Source: Mesorhizobium amorphae CCNWGS0123 (GTDB lineage Bacteria; Pseudomonadota; Alphaproteobacteria; Rhizobiales; Rhizobiaceae). From it: DNA of 64,000 nt. A program made the translations under genes and the position numbers. Location of the stretch: the NCBI RefSeq assembly GCF_001686985.1, contig NZ_CP015318.1:5206001-5270000 (forward strand), written 5' to 3'. Shown one piece after another: positions 1 to 9,708 of this stretch. Position 1 is the first letter of the stretch. Each line of letters starts with the position of its first letter. The notes under the pieces are model-generated. The model saw only the letters and a list, made by a program, of their open reading frames with translations. It ran no database searches and was not told the DNA's origin.

Positions 1-25
1 CTGCAGGTTAGGTCGGGAGGGGCAA

Positions 26-874
26 ATGGACATTTCAGTCATTACAGACACGTTCGATGCCTGGACGGATACTACGCTCGGCTGGATCAGCGACAACGGG
101 GAATGGTTGTTCGAATTTATCCGGAGCGTGCTTGAAGGAACCTATGACGGCGTCCTGTGGCTTCTGCAACTGGCACCGTTCTATGTGATCGCCATTATCG
201 CAGCGTTGCTCGGATGGCGATTGATCAACGCTTTGTCCGGCGTCCTCGCGGGGCTTGCCCTGGTCTTTTGCGCTGTCATGGGCCTCTGGACAGAAACCAT
301 GAGCACATTGGCCCTGGTGATCACTGCCACGATCCTCGCCCTTTTCGTCGGCATTCCCATTGGCATCGTGGCGGGCTTTGTCAGATCGTTCGACCGATTT
401 CTCGAGCCGGTGCTCGACCTGATCCAGACCCTGCCGCCTTACATCTATCTGCTTCCTGCGATCGCGCTGCTCGGCTATGGGCCTGCGACCGCGCTCATCG
501 CCACCTTCATCGTCGCGATGCCGCCCGCCATCCGGCTCACCTCGCTTGGCATCCGCATGACACCGCTCGAATTCATCGAGCTTGGCCAGGCAAGCGGTCT
601 GACAACATGGCAGATGTTCATCAAGATCAGGCTTCCTTTCGCCATTCCAAGCGTAATGGCTGGGATCAACCAGAGCTTGATGATGGCGTTCGGCATGGTC
701 GTCATCGCGGGCATCGTTGGTTCGGGAGGTCTCGGCGAGACCATCTATTCAGCCGTACGCACGCTCGACATCGCCACGTCGATCAACGCCGCGATCGCGA
801 TCGTCATCCTGACCATGGTGCTTGACAGACTCACTCAGAGCGCGGCCCGCCGCGCCAGCGGAGAAGCAAGATGA
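26..874 (+). CDS. ProW-like betaine/proline ABC transporter permease 1
   Basis: Inner-membrane permease of an osmoprotectant or quaternary-amine ABC importer (282 aa). The N-terminal part carries hydrophobic segments (about residues 45-110). The binding-protein-dependent permease core follows, with the EAA-type loop near residues 185-215 (ELGQASGLTTWQMFIKIRLP) and a GSGGLGE motif near residue 235, both typical of ProW/OpuA permeases. A GGGAGGGG ribosome site precedes the ATG. The gene overlaps the next permease by 4 bp (ATGA), so the two are translationally coupled and probably form a heterodimer. The ATPase and binding protein are not seen downstream and are presumably left of the window. 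The substrate is inferred: proline betaine or a hydroxyproline derivative would fit the racemase-family gene that follows. Confidence 0.88.
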   Translation: MDISVITDTFDAWTDTTLGWISDNGEWLFEFIRSVLEGTYDGVLWLLQLAPFYVIAIIAALLGWRLINALSGVLAGLALVFCAVMGLWTETMSTLALVITATILALFVGIPIGIVAGFVRSFDRFLEPVLDLIQTLPPYIYLLPAIALLGYGPATALIATFIVAMPPAIRLTSLGIRMTPLEFIELGQASGLTTWQMFIKIRLPFAIPSVMAGINQSLMMAFGMVVIAGIVGSGGLGETIYSAVRTLDIATSINAAIAIVILTMVLDRLTQSAARRASGEAR

Positions 875-1719
875 ACCCTGATCTGGTCCGGTTTTCGCCA
901 GGAGCTTACCTGGCCCCAGTAGTGGATTGGCTGAATACGAACTTCCATCCGTTCTTCGACGCGGTGACCAAGCTGATCGAAGCCGTGCTGAGCGCGATCG
1001 AGGCCACTCTCCTCTACCCGCCGCCCTACGCGACGATCGTCGGGGCGGTCCTTCTCGCCGCCTTCTTCGTCAGCGTTCGGGTCTCGGTGGTGACAGCCAT
1101 CGCGCTCACCTTCTGCTTGCTGGCGGGGTTCTGGACCGCCTCGATGCAGACGCTGGCACTGGTGACGGTGGCGGTGATCATTTCCGTGTCGATCGCCTTC
1201 CCGCTCGGCATCCTGGCATCACGGTATAAGAAATTCGAGGCCGGGATACGGCCCGTGCTGGACATCATGCAGACCGTGCCGCCGTGGGTCTATCTTATAC
1301 CCGCCGTCATGATCTTCAGCCTCGGCCGTGTGCCGGCAATCATCGCGACGATCGTCTACGGCATACCTCCGATGCTGCGCCTGACCACCCTGGCCTTCAA
1401 CCAGGTGCCGAAAGACCTCATGGAGCTTGGTCATGCGACCGGGACTTCGCCGCGGTCGATTCTGTTCAAGATCGAAATCCCCTCGGCCACCCCGACACTG
1501 CTGGTCGGCCTCAACCAGTGCATTCTCCTGTCGCTGGCAATGGTCGTCCTGGCCGGCCTCGTCGGAGCAGGCGGCCTTGGAGCCGAAGTGACGCGGGGAT
1601 TGACGCGCATGGAAATGGGCCTGGGCCTCCGGGCTGGACTGTCGATCGTCGCGCTTGCAATCTTCCTCGACAGGCTTTCCAGGGGCGCGCTGGAACGCGG
1701 TCGAAGTCCCGCAAGGTAA
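871..1719 (+). CDS. ProW-like betaine/proline ABC transporter permease 2
   Basis: Second permease of the same importer, also 282 aa and homologous to gene 1 over its whole length. Residues about 45-120 hold the N-terminal membrane segments. The core contains ELGHATGTSPRSILFKIEIP (EAA loop) and GAGGLGAE near the C-terminus. It starts inside the stop region of the upstream permease and ends 26 bp before the racemase-family gene, so the three genes form one transcription unit. Two different permeases instead of one ProW homodimer imply an asymmetric transporter. Family assignment is secure; the substrate is not shown by sequence. Confidence 0.88.
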   Translation: MNPDLVRFSPGAYLAPVVDWLNTNFHPFFDAVTKLIEAVLSAIEATLLYPPPYATIVGAVLLAAFFVSVRVSVVTAIALTFCLLAGFWTASMQTLALVTVAVIISVSIAFPLGILASRYKKFEAGIRPVLDIMQTVPPWVYLIPAVMIFSLGRVPAIIATIVYGIPPMLRLTTLAFNQVPKDLMELGHATGTSPRSILFKIEIPSATPTLLVGLNQCILLSLAMVVLAGLVGAGGLGAEVTRGLTRMEMGLGLRAGLSIVALAIFLDRLSRGALERGRSPAR

Positions 1720-1745
1720 GCCGCCTGACCGCAAAAGGAAAAACC

Positions 1746-2744
1746 ATGCGCCGCAGTTTCTTCTGCATCGATTCCCACACCTGCGGTAATCCGGTCCGAC
1801 TGGTCGCGGGAGGCGGTCCCTTGCTGCCGCATGTCCCGATCGCCGAGCGGCGTGACCTGTTCATGCGCGACCATGACTGGATCCGGCAGGCATTGATGTT
1901 CGAACCGCGCGGGCACGACATCATGTCGGGCGCGATCATCTATCCCGCGTACCGTCAGGACTGTGACTTCGCCGTGATCTTCATCGAAGTCAGCGGCTGC
2001 CTGCCGATGTGCGGTGCCGGCACGATCGGCCTGGTGACGGCGGCCATCGAAGAAGGCCTCGTGACGCCGCGCGTTCCGGGCAGACTGTCGATCGAGACCC
2101 CGGCCGGCAGGGTCGATATCGAGTACGAGAAGTCGGGCGCGTTTGTGGACTCCGTTCGGATGTTCAACGTTGCCAGCTATCTGCATGCCGCGGACGTCGC
2201 TGTCGATATCCCTGGTCTCGGCCGGCTCGTCGTCGACATCGCCTATGGCGGCAACTACTACGCCGTCGTCGAACCGCAGGAAACATGGAAGGGCCTGGAC
2301 GGAATGTCGGCGAGCGACATCGTGGACCTCAGTCGCGGCCTCCGCGACGCACTCGAACCCGTCTGCGATCCAGTCCATCCCGAAGACGACAAGATACGCG
2401 GCGTGCACCACGCCATCTGGTGCGACAAGCCCTCCAGCGGCAACGCCGATGGCCGCGGCGCGGTGTTCTACGGCGACAAGGCCATCGACCGTTCACCAGG
2501 CGGCACCGGAACTTCGGCCCGCATGGCGCAACTCCATGGCAAGGGGCGGTTGAAGGTCGGCGACACCTTCCGCCAGGAAAGCCTGATCGGCTCGGTGTTC
2601 GAGGGCCGCGTCGAGGCGGAGGCCGACATAGGCCCCTTCAAGGGCATCAAGCCCAGCGTCGGCGGCTGGGCGCGGATCATCGGCCACAACACGATCTTCG
2701 TCGACGATCGCGATCCGTTGGCCCACGGGTTCCAGATCAAGTAG
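1746..2744 (+). CDS. Proline racemase-family enzyme with Cys/Gly catalytic pair
   Basis: 332-residue member of the proline racemase / 4-hydroxyproline epimerase / 3-hydroxyproline dehydratase family. The start is the ATG at 1746 (MRRSFFCIDSHTCGNP), where family homology begins. The first catalytic cysteine is present (Cys89 in PMCGAGTIG). The second motif reads DRSPGGTGTSA, so the position that is Cys in racemases/epimerases and Thr in trans-3-hydroxyproline dehydratases is Gly252 here. The family usually has MCGHG at the first site; here the His is Ala. Classical two-base racemization is therefore unlikely, and a one-base elimination or epimerization of a proline derivative is possible. Co-transcription with betaine-type permeases suggests an imported hydroxyproline or hydroxyproline-betaine substrate (inference). 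Confidence 0.85.
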   Translation: MRRSFFCIDSHTCGNPVRLVAGGGPLLPHVPIAERRDLFMRDHDWIRQALMFEPRGHDIMSGAIIYPAYRQDCDFAVIFIEVSGCLPMCGAGTIGLVTAAIEEGLVTPRVPGRLSIETPAGRVDIEYEKSGAFVDSVRMFNVASYLHAADVAVDIPGLGRLVVDIAYGGNYYAVVEPQETWKGLDGMSASDIVDLSRGLRDALEPVCDPVHPEDDKIRGVHHAIWCDKPSSGNADGRGAVFYGDKAIDRSPGGTGTSARMAQLHGKGRLKVGDTFRQESLIGSVFEGRVEAEADIGPFKGIKPSVGGWARIIGHNTIFVDDRDPLAHGFQIK

Positions 2745-2975
2745 GCGAAACCGAGCGATGGTGACATTGGGCGCGTGATCGGCGGAGTTGAATGGCAAGG
2801 AGCGGCGATCGGCGGCACCTGTTCTACGACGGTCGAGTCGTTCCTGGACCACAACGGGACGACAGCGGCTGGCACTATTGCTGATCTGGAAAACGGTTTC
2901 GACACTGCGATAGAAGCTTGTCCGGGCACAGCGTTTCAGACGGCGCTGGCGGCCAGATGGGCAGAGGGTTAGGCC

Positions 2976-3965
2976 ATGAAAGCAGCCAATGAAGCTCCGG
3001 GGGCCGGCCGATTGAAGATCGGCTTTATCCTGGCTCGTTCCTTCACTCTTTCCGCGTTCGCTTTGTTCGTCGACACGCTCAGATTGGCGAGTGACGAGAT
3101 CGACAGGTCTGGCAGGGTTCTGGCTGATTGGCAGGTGCTGGCGAGCACCAGGCACCTGATCACCTCGAGTTGTGGCGTGCAAGTCGCTCCAACATCGGAT
3201 TTCGTGGACCCCAGGGAATTGCACTACATCGTTGTCGTCGGCGGTCTGCTCAACAACGAGTTCCCGGTCGACAGCGAGACAGTCAGCTACCTGAAGCGAG
3301 CGGCCGCCAGCAAGGTTCCCCTGATCGGGGTTTGCACGGGCACGTTCATCCTGGCTGAGGCGGGCCTGATGAAATACCACCGGACCTGCGTAAGCTGGCT
3401 CCACTATGAGGCTTTCCGACAGCGCTTCCCGGATCATGACGTCAGGGCGGACCGCTTGTTTAATCTTGACCAAGCCAGAGGTTCTTGTGCCGGGGGCAGC
3501 AGTGCGGCCGACATGGCCGCGTCGATCGTCAGGCGCCACATCAGCAATGAGGCTGAGAGAAACGCCCTCGAAGTGTTGCAGATCGAGAAAGCGCGCGCGC
3601 CCTCGGACATCCAGCCGCGCCGGCCCCCTTTCATCGAGTGCAAAAATCCGCGGCTCAAGGCGGCGCTCATCATCATGGAGAACCATGTCGACAACAAACT
3701 CTCCATACCCAAGTTGGCGGCATCCGTCGGATTGTCCCGCAGGCAGCTCGAGCGCCTCTTCAGGGAAGAAACAAAGAACTCTCCGGCACTGGTTTACCTA
3801 AGGGTGCGTCTTGAGCGGGCGAAGCGCCTCCTGATGCAGACCAAGGCTCCGATGATCGAGATCGCCATCGAGGTCGGGTTTGAAAACGCCTCGCATTTCT
3901 CGAAGGTCTTCCACAAGACGTTCGGGCAACCGCCAAGCAAGTTCAGGTCAGAGATTTCAAACTGA
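2976..3965 (+). CDS. GlxA-family AraC-type transcriptional regulator
   Basis: 329-residue DNA-binding regulator. Residues about 12-190 form a DJ-1/PfpI-like sensor domain with the nucleophile-elbow sequence IGVCTGTFILAEAG. Residues about 225-325 form an AraC/XylS domain with two helix-turn-helices (LAASVGLSRRQLERLFREE and IEIAIEVGFENASHFSKVFH). GlxA relatives such as CdhR, GbdR and ArgR-type proteins often control choline, carnitine, glycine betaine and arginine catabolism. Lying downstream of betaine-type permeases and the racemase on the same strand, it is the likely regulator of that set. A 231-bp gap separates it from the racemase, so it may have its own promoter. Confidence 0.9.
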   Translation: MKAANEAPGAGRLKIGFILARSFTLSAFALFVDTLRLASDEIDRSGRVLADWQVLASTRHLITSSCGVQVAPTSDFVDPRELHYIVVVGGLLNNEFPVDSETVSYLKRAAASKVPLIGVCTGTFILAEAGLMKYHRTCVSWLHYEAFRQRFPDHDVRADRLFNLDQARGSCAGGSSAADMAASIVRRHISNEAERNALEVLQIEKARAPSDIQPRRPPFIECKNPRLKAALIIMENHVDNKLSIPKLAASVGLSRRQLERLFREETKNSPALVYLRVRLERAKRLLMQTKAPMIEIAIEVGFENASHFSKVFHKTFGQPPSKFRSEISN

Positions 3966-3987
3966 CTTGCCGTGGCGGAAACCCAGG

Positions 3988-5607
3988 CTACCGCAACGCG
4001 TCTTGCAAGATCATCTCCGCTGCCTTCTCGGCTATCATGATGACCGGCGAATTGGTGTTGCCGGAGACGATGGTAGGCATGATCGAAGCGTCGGCGATGC
4101 GCAAGCCCGCAAGGCCGTGGACACGTAAGCGGTCGTCGACCACGGCCATCCTGCCCGCCCCCATCTTGCAGGTTCCGACCGGGTGAAAGATGGTCGTGGC
4201 GATGTCGCCCGCCTTGCGCACCAGATCATCGCGACTGGAGAATTGCGGTCCTGGCAACATCTCTTCCGGCGAAAAGCGAGCAATGGCCTTCGCCTTCATC
4301 AGCCGCCGCGCATGCTCGATCGAGGCCACTGCGATGCTGCGGTCGCCCTTCGTCGATAGATAATTGGGCCGGATCTTCGCGGGCTGTCGCGGGTCGCCAG
4401 TTGCCATGTGCACGGTACCCCTGCTCTCGGGGCGCAGATTGCAGACCGAGACGGTCACGGCCGGGAAACGATGCAACGGCTCGCCCAGTCGGTCGGTGCT
4501 GAGTGGCTGCACATGATATTCGAGGTCGGGCGTTGAGAGCCGTGGGTCGGAACGGGCGAAGATGCCGAGTTGGCTTGGCGCCATGGACAGCGGCCCGCTG
4601 CGCCACAGGGCATATTCGGCCCCCATCGCCGCGCGGCTGAGGAGATTGTGGTAGCGCTGGTTGAGGGTAACGGCGTTCTTGACCTTGAAGACCATGCGTA
4701 GCTGCAGATGGTCCTGCAGATTTTCGCCGACACCCGGCATGGCATGCCGGACCTGGATGCCAAGCTGCGACAGGAGTTCAGCCTGTCCGACGCCGGAGAG
4801 TTCCAAGAGCTTCGGCGAATTGATGGCGCCGGCGGCCAGAATGGTCTCGCGGGCGCTGGCGACATGCAGCGCACCGCCTTGACGGAAGACGACACCGGTG
4901 ACGCGGCGGCCATCGACCTCCAGCCGTTCGGTTTCGGCGCCGGTCAGGATACGAAGATTGGTGCGGCCCTTTATGCCACGCAGGAAGGCCTTGGAGGCGT
5001 TCCAGCGTACTCCCCTCCTCTGGTTGACCTCGAAATAGCCCGAGCCTTCATTTGTGCCCTGGTTGAAGTCTTCCGTGCGCGGGATTGCGAGCTCTTCGGC
5101 AGCATCGCGAAAAGCGTCGAGGATCGGCCAGGACAGCCGTTGCCGCTCGACACGCCACTCGCCGCCGGCGCCATGCATCGTGCTGGCGCCACCGTGATAA
5201 TCCTCCGACTTGCGGAAATAGGGCAACACGTCGTCCCAGCCCCATCCGGCATTGCCGGCCTGCCGCCAGCCATCATAGTCGGCAGCCTGGCCGCGCATAT
5301 AGATCATGCCGTTGATCGAGGAGCAGCCGCCAAGCACCTTGCCGCGTGGATAGTTGAGACTGCGTCCGTTCAACCCCAGGTCCGGCTCGGTCTTCATCAG
5401 CCAGTCGGTGCGGGGGTTGCCCATGCAATAAAGATAGCCGATCGGGATATCGATCCAATGATAGCGGTCGCTGCCGCCGGCTTCGAGGAGCAGGACTTTG
5501 TTTCGCGGGTCGGCGGAGAGCCGGTTGGCGAGCACGCAGCCCGCCGAACCGGCGCCGACGACGACATAGTCGAACTCACCGAAATCAGATGGACGAACGA
5601 CGGTCAC
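3988..5607 (-). CDS. GMC-family FAD oxidoreductase (choline dehydrogenase-like)
   Basis: About 539-residue glucose-methanol-choline oxidoreductase that oxidizes an alcohol with FAD. The ADP-binding fold is at the N-terminus ([16 protein letters not shown]), followed by the GMC signature around residue 75-90 ([15 protein letters not shown]). The C-terminal [10 protein letters not shown] and [19 protein letters not shown] segments carry the catalytic His and the last FAD contacts. I chose the GTG at 5607 because it overlaps the stop of the upstream kinase gene (GTGA); an upstream ATG at 5640 inside the kinase is possible. It is the last gene of a nine-gene minus-strand sugar operon, so its substrate is probably a polyol or sugar rather than choline (inference). 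Confidence 0.87.
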   Translation of the reverse strand: MTVVRPSDFGEFDYVVVGAGSAGCVLANRLSADPRNKVLLLEAGGSDRYHWIDIPIGYLYCMGNPRTDWLMKTEPDLGLNGRSLNYPRGKVLGGCSSINGMIYMRGQAADYDGWRQAGNAGWGWDDVLPYFRKSEDYHGGASTMHGAGGEWRVERQRLSWPILDAFRDAAEELAIPRTEDFNQGTNEGSGYFEVNQRRGVRWNASKAFLRGIKGRTNLRILTGAETERLEVDGRRVTGVVFRQGGALHVASARETILAAGAINSPKLLELSGVGQAELLSQLGIQVRHAMPGVGENLQDHLQLRMVFKVKNAVTLNQRYHNLLSRAAMGAEYALWRSGPLSMAPSQLGIFARSDPRLSTPDLEYHVQPLSTDRLGEPLHRFPAVTVSVCNLRPESRGTVHMATGDPRQPAKIRPNYLSTKGDRSIAVASIEHARRLMKAKAIARFSPEEMLPGPQFSSRDDLVRKAGDIATTIFHPVGTCKMGAGRMAVVDDRLRVHGLAGLRIADASIMPTIVSGNTNSPVIMIAEKAAEMILQDALR

Positions 5608-7115
5608 TGGAGAGCCTGTCGGCTGGCGATGCGTTCCCACATCGGGGCCATTGCCTCGTTGATCTGGCCATAGAGCTGGTAGCGTGCGGCATAGGCTGGG
5701 GCAAGCGCATCGTTCGGCGCATAGCGGCGCGCGGCCGAGGTCATCGCCATGGCACCGGCAGCGAAATCCGCGAAGACGCCGACGCCGGTACCTGCTGCAA
5801 TCGCCGCTCCCAGCGCGCCGGTTTCGCGGCTCTTCGCGACGGTGACCGGCACGCCAAGCACGTCGGCAAAAATTTGCGCCCAGACGCCGCTGCGTGAACC
5901 GCCGCCGGATAACACTGCTTCATCGAACCGCGCACCCGCCGCATGCAGCGTTTCGATATGACGCTTGTGTTCGAAGACAACGCCCTCGAACAGGGCACGC
6001 AGAATATGCGCCCGAGTATGCCAGCCGGCCATGCCATAAAAGCCGGCGCGAGCCTGGCCGTTCTTCTGTGAACCGTAGAGGAAGGGGTGGTAGATCGGGA
6101 TATCGCCGGTCGGATCTATGGACGCGACAAGGTCGCTGCACAGTTCGAACGGAGACTTTCCTTCCGGTACATGGTCGAGGAACTCGCGGACGATCCATTC
6201 CAGATTGGCGGCGGAAGTAGCGCTGGATTCAATCGCCAGATAGCGCTGCGGATCGAAGGTCGACAGCATGAAGATCGACGGCTCGCGGATCGGCTCGTCG
6301 GTGATGACCTGGTTGATGCTCCAGGTGCCGGCAATGATCGAAGCGGCACCCGTGCGGGTGACGCCGGACCCGATGGCGCTGGCCACGACGTCGAACAGGC
6401 CGGCCACGACGGGAGTGCCGGCGCGCAGGCCGGTGAGCGACGCGACATCGCGCGTGACATGGCCGGCAATCTCGGCCGATTCCAGGACCGGCGGCAGCAG
6501 GTCGGCGCAGTCACCAAGGCCATAGGCCTCGAGCAAGTCCTGCTCGTAGCGCCGTCCCGGCATCGACAGCAACCCGCAACCGGACATATCGGTGGCATCC
6601 GTGGAGCGCGCGCCGGTCAGTCGGTTGACGATAAGATCCTTGCACAAGAATGCCGTGCCGATGCGGCCGAACAGTTCCGGTTCGAACCGCTTCAGCCAGG
6701 CGAGCAAGGTCGGCGTCTGCGCGGCCCAGGGCTTTTGCAGGCAATACTTGTAGGTGCGGTCGCCGATACTACTCTTTGCCCATTCGCCGACCAGGCCGAC
6801 GGCGCGGGTGTCGAGCGACTGGATGCCGATCAGCGGCGCGCCCGCCCGGTCGAGTGCATAAAGGCCGTTGCCGTGCCCGGCGCAGCCGATCGCGACGATG
6901 TCGCCGGCGTCGATGCCAGCTTCAGCGATGCAGCGGCCGATCACTGTGACGGCGTTGCGCCACAGTTCACCAAGATCGCGCTCGACATGGCCGGGCTTCG
7001 GCATCGACGAATGCCCGTCGAGCGCCGCAAGCGCCAGTTCGCGTCCCGTCATGTCGAAGATTATGGCCTTGATGACCGTATTGCCCGCATCAAGGCCCAG
7101 AATGTAACCGCTCAT
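5604..7115 (-). CDS. FGGY-family carbohydrate kinase, L-xylulokinase-like
   Basis: 503-residue cytoplasmic ATP-dependent sugar kinase. The N-terminal [15 protein letters not shown] is the phosphate-1 loop of the FGGY fold, and [20 protein letters not shown] near residue 400 is the second FGGY signature. From memory, several blocks match E. coli Lyx[43 protein letters not shown] and [18 protein letters not shown]. The best guess is therefore a ketopentose, ketose or polyol kinase of the LyxK branch rather than a classical XylB. It is coupled to the GMC gene downstream by a 4-bp overlap and follows the aldolase gene by 21 bp. Exact substrate unknown. Confidence 0.87.
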   Translation of the reverse strand: MSGYILGLDAGNTVIKAIIFDMTGRELALAALDGHSSMPKPGHVERDLGELWRNAVTVIGRCIAEAGIDAGDIVAIGCAGHGNGLYALDRAGAPLIGIQSLDTRAVGLVGEWAKSSIGDRTYKYCLQKPWAAQTPTLLAWLKRFEPELFGRIGTAFLCKDLIVNRLTGARSTDATDMSGCGLLSMPGRRYEQDLLEAYGLGDCADLLPPVLESAEIAGHVTRDVASLTGLRAGTPVVAGLFDVVASAIGSGVTRTGAASIIAGTWSINQVITDEPIREPSIFMLSTFDPQRYLAIESSATSAANLEWIVREFLDHVPEGKSPFELCSDLVASIDPTGDIPIYHPFLYGSQKNGQARAGFYGMAGWHTRAHILRALFEGVVFEHKRHIETLHAAGARFDEAVLSGGGSRSGVWAQIFADVLGVPVTVAKSRETGALGAAIAAGTGVGVFADFAAGAMAMTSAARRYAPNDALAPAYAARYQLYGQINEAMAPMWERIASRQALQ

Positions 7116-7136
7116 CGGCTTCTCCCGCAGTCGGCC

Positions 7137-7979
7137 TTACGCCTGGTTGTACAGATCCCAGGCGGTGGCGCCATCGGCGCCGTCGTGAATGATCGCCATC
7201 AGGCCCCGCACGACGGCGCTCGGATTGGCGTGCTGATAGATGTTGCGGCCATAGACCATACCCAGTGCGCCTTGCGCCATTAGCGCCGCCGATTTGTCGA
7301 ACACAGCGTGCAGATCCTCCTTGCCGCCGCCGCGGACCAGCACCGGGCAGCGCGCCGCCTCGACCACGCGGTGGAAGTCGTTGGCGTCGGTCGTCGGGTC
7401 TGCCTTGATGACATCGGCGCCCATCTCGCGCGCCAGCCGCGTCAGCGTGACGATCTTCCCGGCGTCGCCGTCGACCATGTAGCCACCATGCTCGGCGACC
7501 GGCAGCATGGCCAGGGGTTCGATCATCAGCGGCATGCCGTACTTTTCACAGTCGGCGCGTACGCGGGCGATGTTCTGAACGCATTGGCGGAAGAGGTCCG
7601 GTTCGTCGGGCAGCATGAACAGGTTCACGACCACGCAGGCGGCATCCATTTCGATAGCGCCGATCAGCGGTTCGACCTCGTTTTGCAGCACCGCCCACAT
7701 CGCCCGGTGGCGCACCTTGTTGTACGGGTTGCCCATGTCGATGCGCATCACCAGTGCCGGCTTGTCCTTGCCGGGCAGGTTCTGCAGCAGGTCGGCCTGA
7801 CCGTAGTTCATCTGGATAGCATCCGGCCCGGCCTTCGCCAGTTTTTCGACCACGCCGGCCACGTCTTCCAACCCAACAAGGAAGCTCTGCTCGTTGCAGA
7901 CCCCATGATCGATGGCAACGTCGAGGCAGCGGCCGTTGCCGAACAGCCGGTTCATGCGGACTTTCTTGTTCACGCGCAT
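7137..7979 (-). CDS. DeoC/LacD/LsrF-type class I aldolase
   Basis: 280-residue TIM-barrel aldolase that would cleave a phosphorylated sugar by a Schiff-base mechanism. It shows the family hallmarks LDVAIDHGV near the N-terminus, the candidate Schiff-base lysine in MGADVIKADPTTD (about residue 193) and the phosphate-binding VLVRGGGKED and GALGMVYGRNIYQH blocks. It resembles LsrF and the archaeal-type fructose-bisphosphate aldolases more than classical FbaA. An AAGGAG ribosome site sits 7 bp before the ATG, inside the 3' end of the GlpD-like gene (10-bp overlap). With the kinase and the dehydrogenase it makes an oxidation-phosphorylation-cleavage route, but the order of steps is inferred. Confidence 0.85.
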   Translation of the reverse strand: MRVNKKVRMNRLFGNGRCLDVAIDHGVCNEQSFLVGLEDVAGVVEKLAKAGPDAIQMNYGQADLLQNLPGKDKPALVMRIDMGNPYNKVRHRAMWAVLQNEVEPLIGAIEMDAACVVVNLFMLPDEPDLFRQCVQNIARVRADCEKYGMPLMIEPLAMLPVAEHGGYMVDGDAGKIVTLTRLAREMGADVIKADPTTDANDFHRVVEAARCPVLVRGGGKEDLHAVFDKSAALMAQGALGMVYGRNIYQHANPSAVVRGLMAIIHDGADGATAWDLYNQA

Positions 7980-9688
7980 ATTGCGCTCCTTTTGTTGTTT
8001 TCGCCGGGGAGGTTCGGCAGAAGGACGCCGTGCTGATGCTCCAGCAGCGACAGAAAGGCGGTGCGTTCGGTATCAGCCTGAGCCGTGCTCCAGCCTTTGC
8101 AGATGGCCAGGATTGAAAGTACGGCATCGACCAGTTGGCATGTCAGGTCGCCTGCTATGGCTATGATGGTACGACGCAGGAAGATGTCGGCCAGCGACTC
8201 GACGTGCTCACGCTCGATGATCAGCCGGATTTCGCCGGTGGAATAATCCGCGCCGGGCAACATCGGGTCCGGCACGACCGAAATTGCCGCCGCGATTCCG
8301 CCCGCCGACGTGCCGTAGCGTTCCAGAAGAGTTTGCGCGCGCAGCATCGTCAATCCGTGTTCCGCCGCCAGCCTGGCACACCAGTCGGCGGGATCGGAAG
8401 GAAAATCGCGGCCCCCGCCGATGGCGAGATCCTCGGTACCGACCGTGCGTACCAGCCCCGATCGCTCCAGCGCCATGTCGGCTGCCAGCGCGCCAAACGA
8501 GCGAAACGTCGTCCACTTGCCGCCGATCATGCACAGCGTCGCCGGCAAATTGCCAACCGGCTCGACGAATTCGCAGAAATGGTCGCGCGGGATGCGGCCC
8601 GTGAAACTGTCCTTGCTGGCTGGCAACGGCCTGACGCCCGAGAACCGGAAGACGATCTCATGCCTGGCGATTTTGATCGATGGGAAGACAAAGGCCAGCG
8701 ACTGCAGGATGTACTGGAGTTCGTCGTCCTCGCAGCGCACGGTGTCAGGATCGTCGACGCGGATTTCGGTCGAGCCGATCAGAACCTTGCCGAGATAGGG
8801 AAACAGGATGCAGATGCGTCCATCCTCGTTCTCGTAATAGACCATGTTCGCACCAAGTGCGTCATGGAGCTCCTGGTTGTCGACGATCAGGTGCGAGCCT
8901 TTGGTGCCGCCCATCATGCGCGGTGCTGGCGCGCCGATCGCCTTGTTCGTCAGGTCGATCCAGCCGCCGGTGGCGTTGATGACGAGGCGCGGGCGCAGCG
9001 ACAGGGTCTCCCCCGAAACGGTATCGGTCAGCGCGAGGCCATCTTCGTCGGAGCCGATCCGCGCATAGTTGAGCGCACGCGCGGCGCGTGAAGCCGCCAT
9101 CGCGTCGTTCAGCATTTCAAGGCCAAGCCGCTCGGGTCGACTCACCCAGGCGTCGTAATAGGTCGCCGAACTACGGGTCGCCGGATTGATGGCCGGCCAC
9201 GTCTTCAGCGTTTCCTTGCGCCCTCGGAAGCGATGGGTCGGCATCAGCCGGCGCGATGCCGTGAAGACGTCATAGAGCGTCAGCCCGGCCTTGATGACGA
9301 GTGCGCCGCGCCGGCTCGGCCGCCGTGTGAGGCCGAGGAAGCGGACGGCGCCATTGGCGATGCCGGAGAAGATGTCGAAGATCGGCACCGTCGTCGGCAG
9401 CGGCGCGACGTAGTGCGGCGCATTCCGCAAGAGCCGGTCGCGTTCCCGCAGCGATTCCTTGACCAGCTTGAACTCGCCATTCTCCAGATAGCGCAGGCCG
9501 CCATGCACCATGCGCGAAAGCGCTGCGCTGGCGCCGCTGCAATAATCGCCCTTCTCGGCGAGCAGCACGTCGACGCCCTGCAGGGCAAGCTCGCGAAAGA
9601 CGCTGATGCCGTTGATGCCGCCGCCGATGATCAGCACGGCAATGTCGGGCCGCTCTCGCAGCGCGGCGAGTGTTTCGGTGCGCTTCAT
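7970..9688 (-). CDS. FAD-dependent glycerol-3-phosphate dehydrogenase-like (GlpD/EryB type) enzyme
   Basis: 572-residue flavoprotein of the GlpD family, which oxidizes a polyol phosphate and passes electrons to quinone. The Rossmann FAD site is IIGGGINGISVFRELALQG (about residues 20-38). The GlpD block CSGASAALSRMVHGGLRYLE follows, then KGSHLIVDN and FRFSGVRPL (substrate region). The C-terminal DUF-type helical domain of GlpD is present. Brucella EryB, an erythritol-phosphate dehydrogenase, belongs to the same family, and a polyol-phosphate role fits the kinase and aldolase in this operon. It ends 10 bp inside the aldolase gene. Confidence 0.86.
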   Translation of the reverse strand: MKRTETLAALRERPDIAVLIIGGGINGISVFRELALQGVDVLLAEKGDYCSGASAALSRMVHGGLRYLENGEFKLVKESLRERDRLLRNAPHYVAPLPTTVPIFDIFSGIANGAVRFLGLTRRPSRRGALVIKAGLTLYDVFTASRRLMPTHRFRGRKETLKTWPAINPATRSSATYYDAWVSRPERLGLEMLNDAMAASRAARALNYARIGSDEDGLALTDTVSGETLSLRPRLVINATGGWIDLTNKAIGAPAPRMMGGTKGSHLIVDNQELHDALGANMVYYENEDGRICILFPYLGKVLIGSTEIRVDDPDTVRCEDDELQYILQSLAFVFPSIKIARHEIVFRFSGVRPLPASKDSFTGRIPRDHFCEFVEPVGNLPATLCMIGGKWTTFRSFGALAADMALERSGLVRTVGTEDLAIGGGRDFPSDPADWCARLAAEHGLTMLRAQTLLERYGTSAGGIAAAISVVPDPMLPGADYSTGEIRLIIEREHVESLADIFLRRTIIAIAGDLTCQLVDAVLSILAICKGWSTAQADTERTAFLSLLEHQHGVLLPNLPGENNKRSAICA

Positions 9689-9708
9689 TGCGGAAATGCC
9701 TCGTTTGC

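Noticed and set aside
1-25. Possible end of an upstream gene (TAG at 9-11)
   Set aside because: Too little sequence to tell whether this stop belongs to a gene, such as the missing transporter ATPase.
1284-1745. Long N-terminal extension of the racemase-family gene
   Set aside because: The extension lies in another frame over the second permease gene and has no homology. The ATG at 1746 starts exactly at the conserved family N-terminus.
2745-2975. 65-codon frame between the racemase and GlxA-type genes
   Set aside because: GTG start without ribosome site, no homology, and composition unlike a real small gene. Treated as intergenic.
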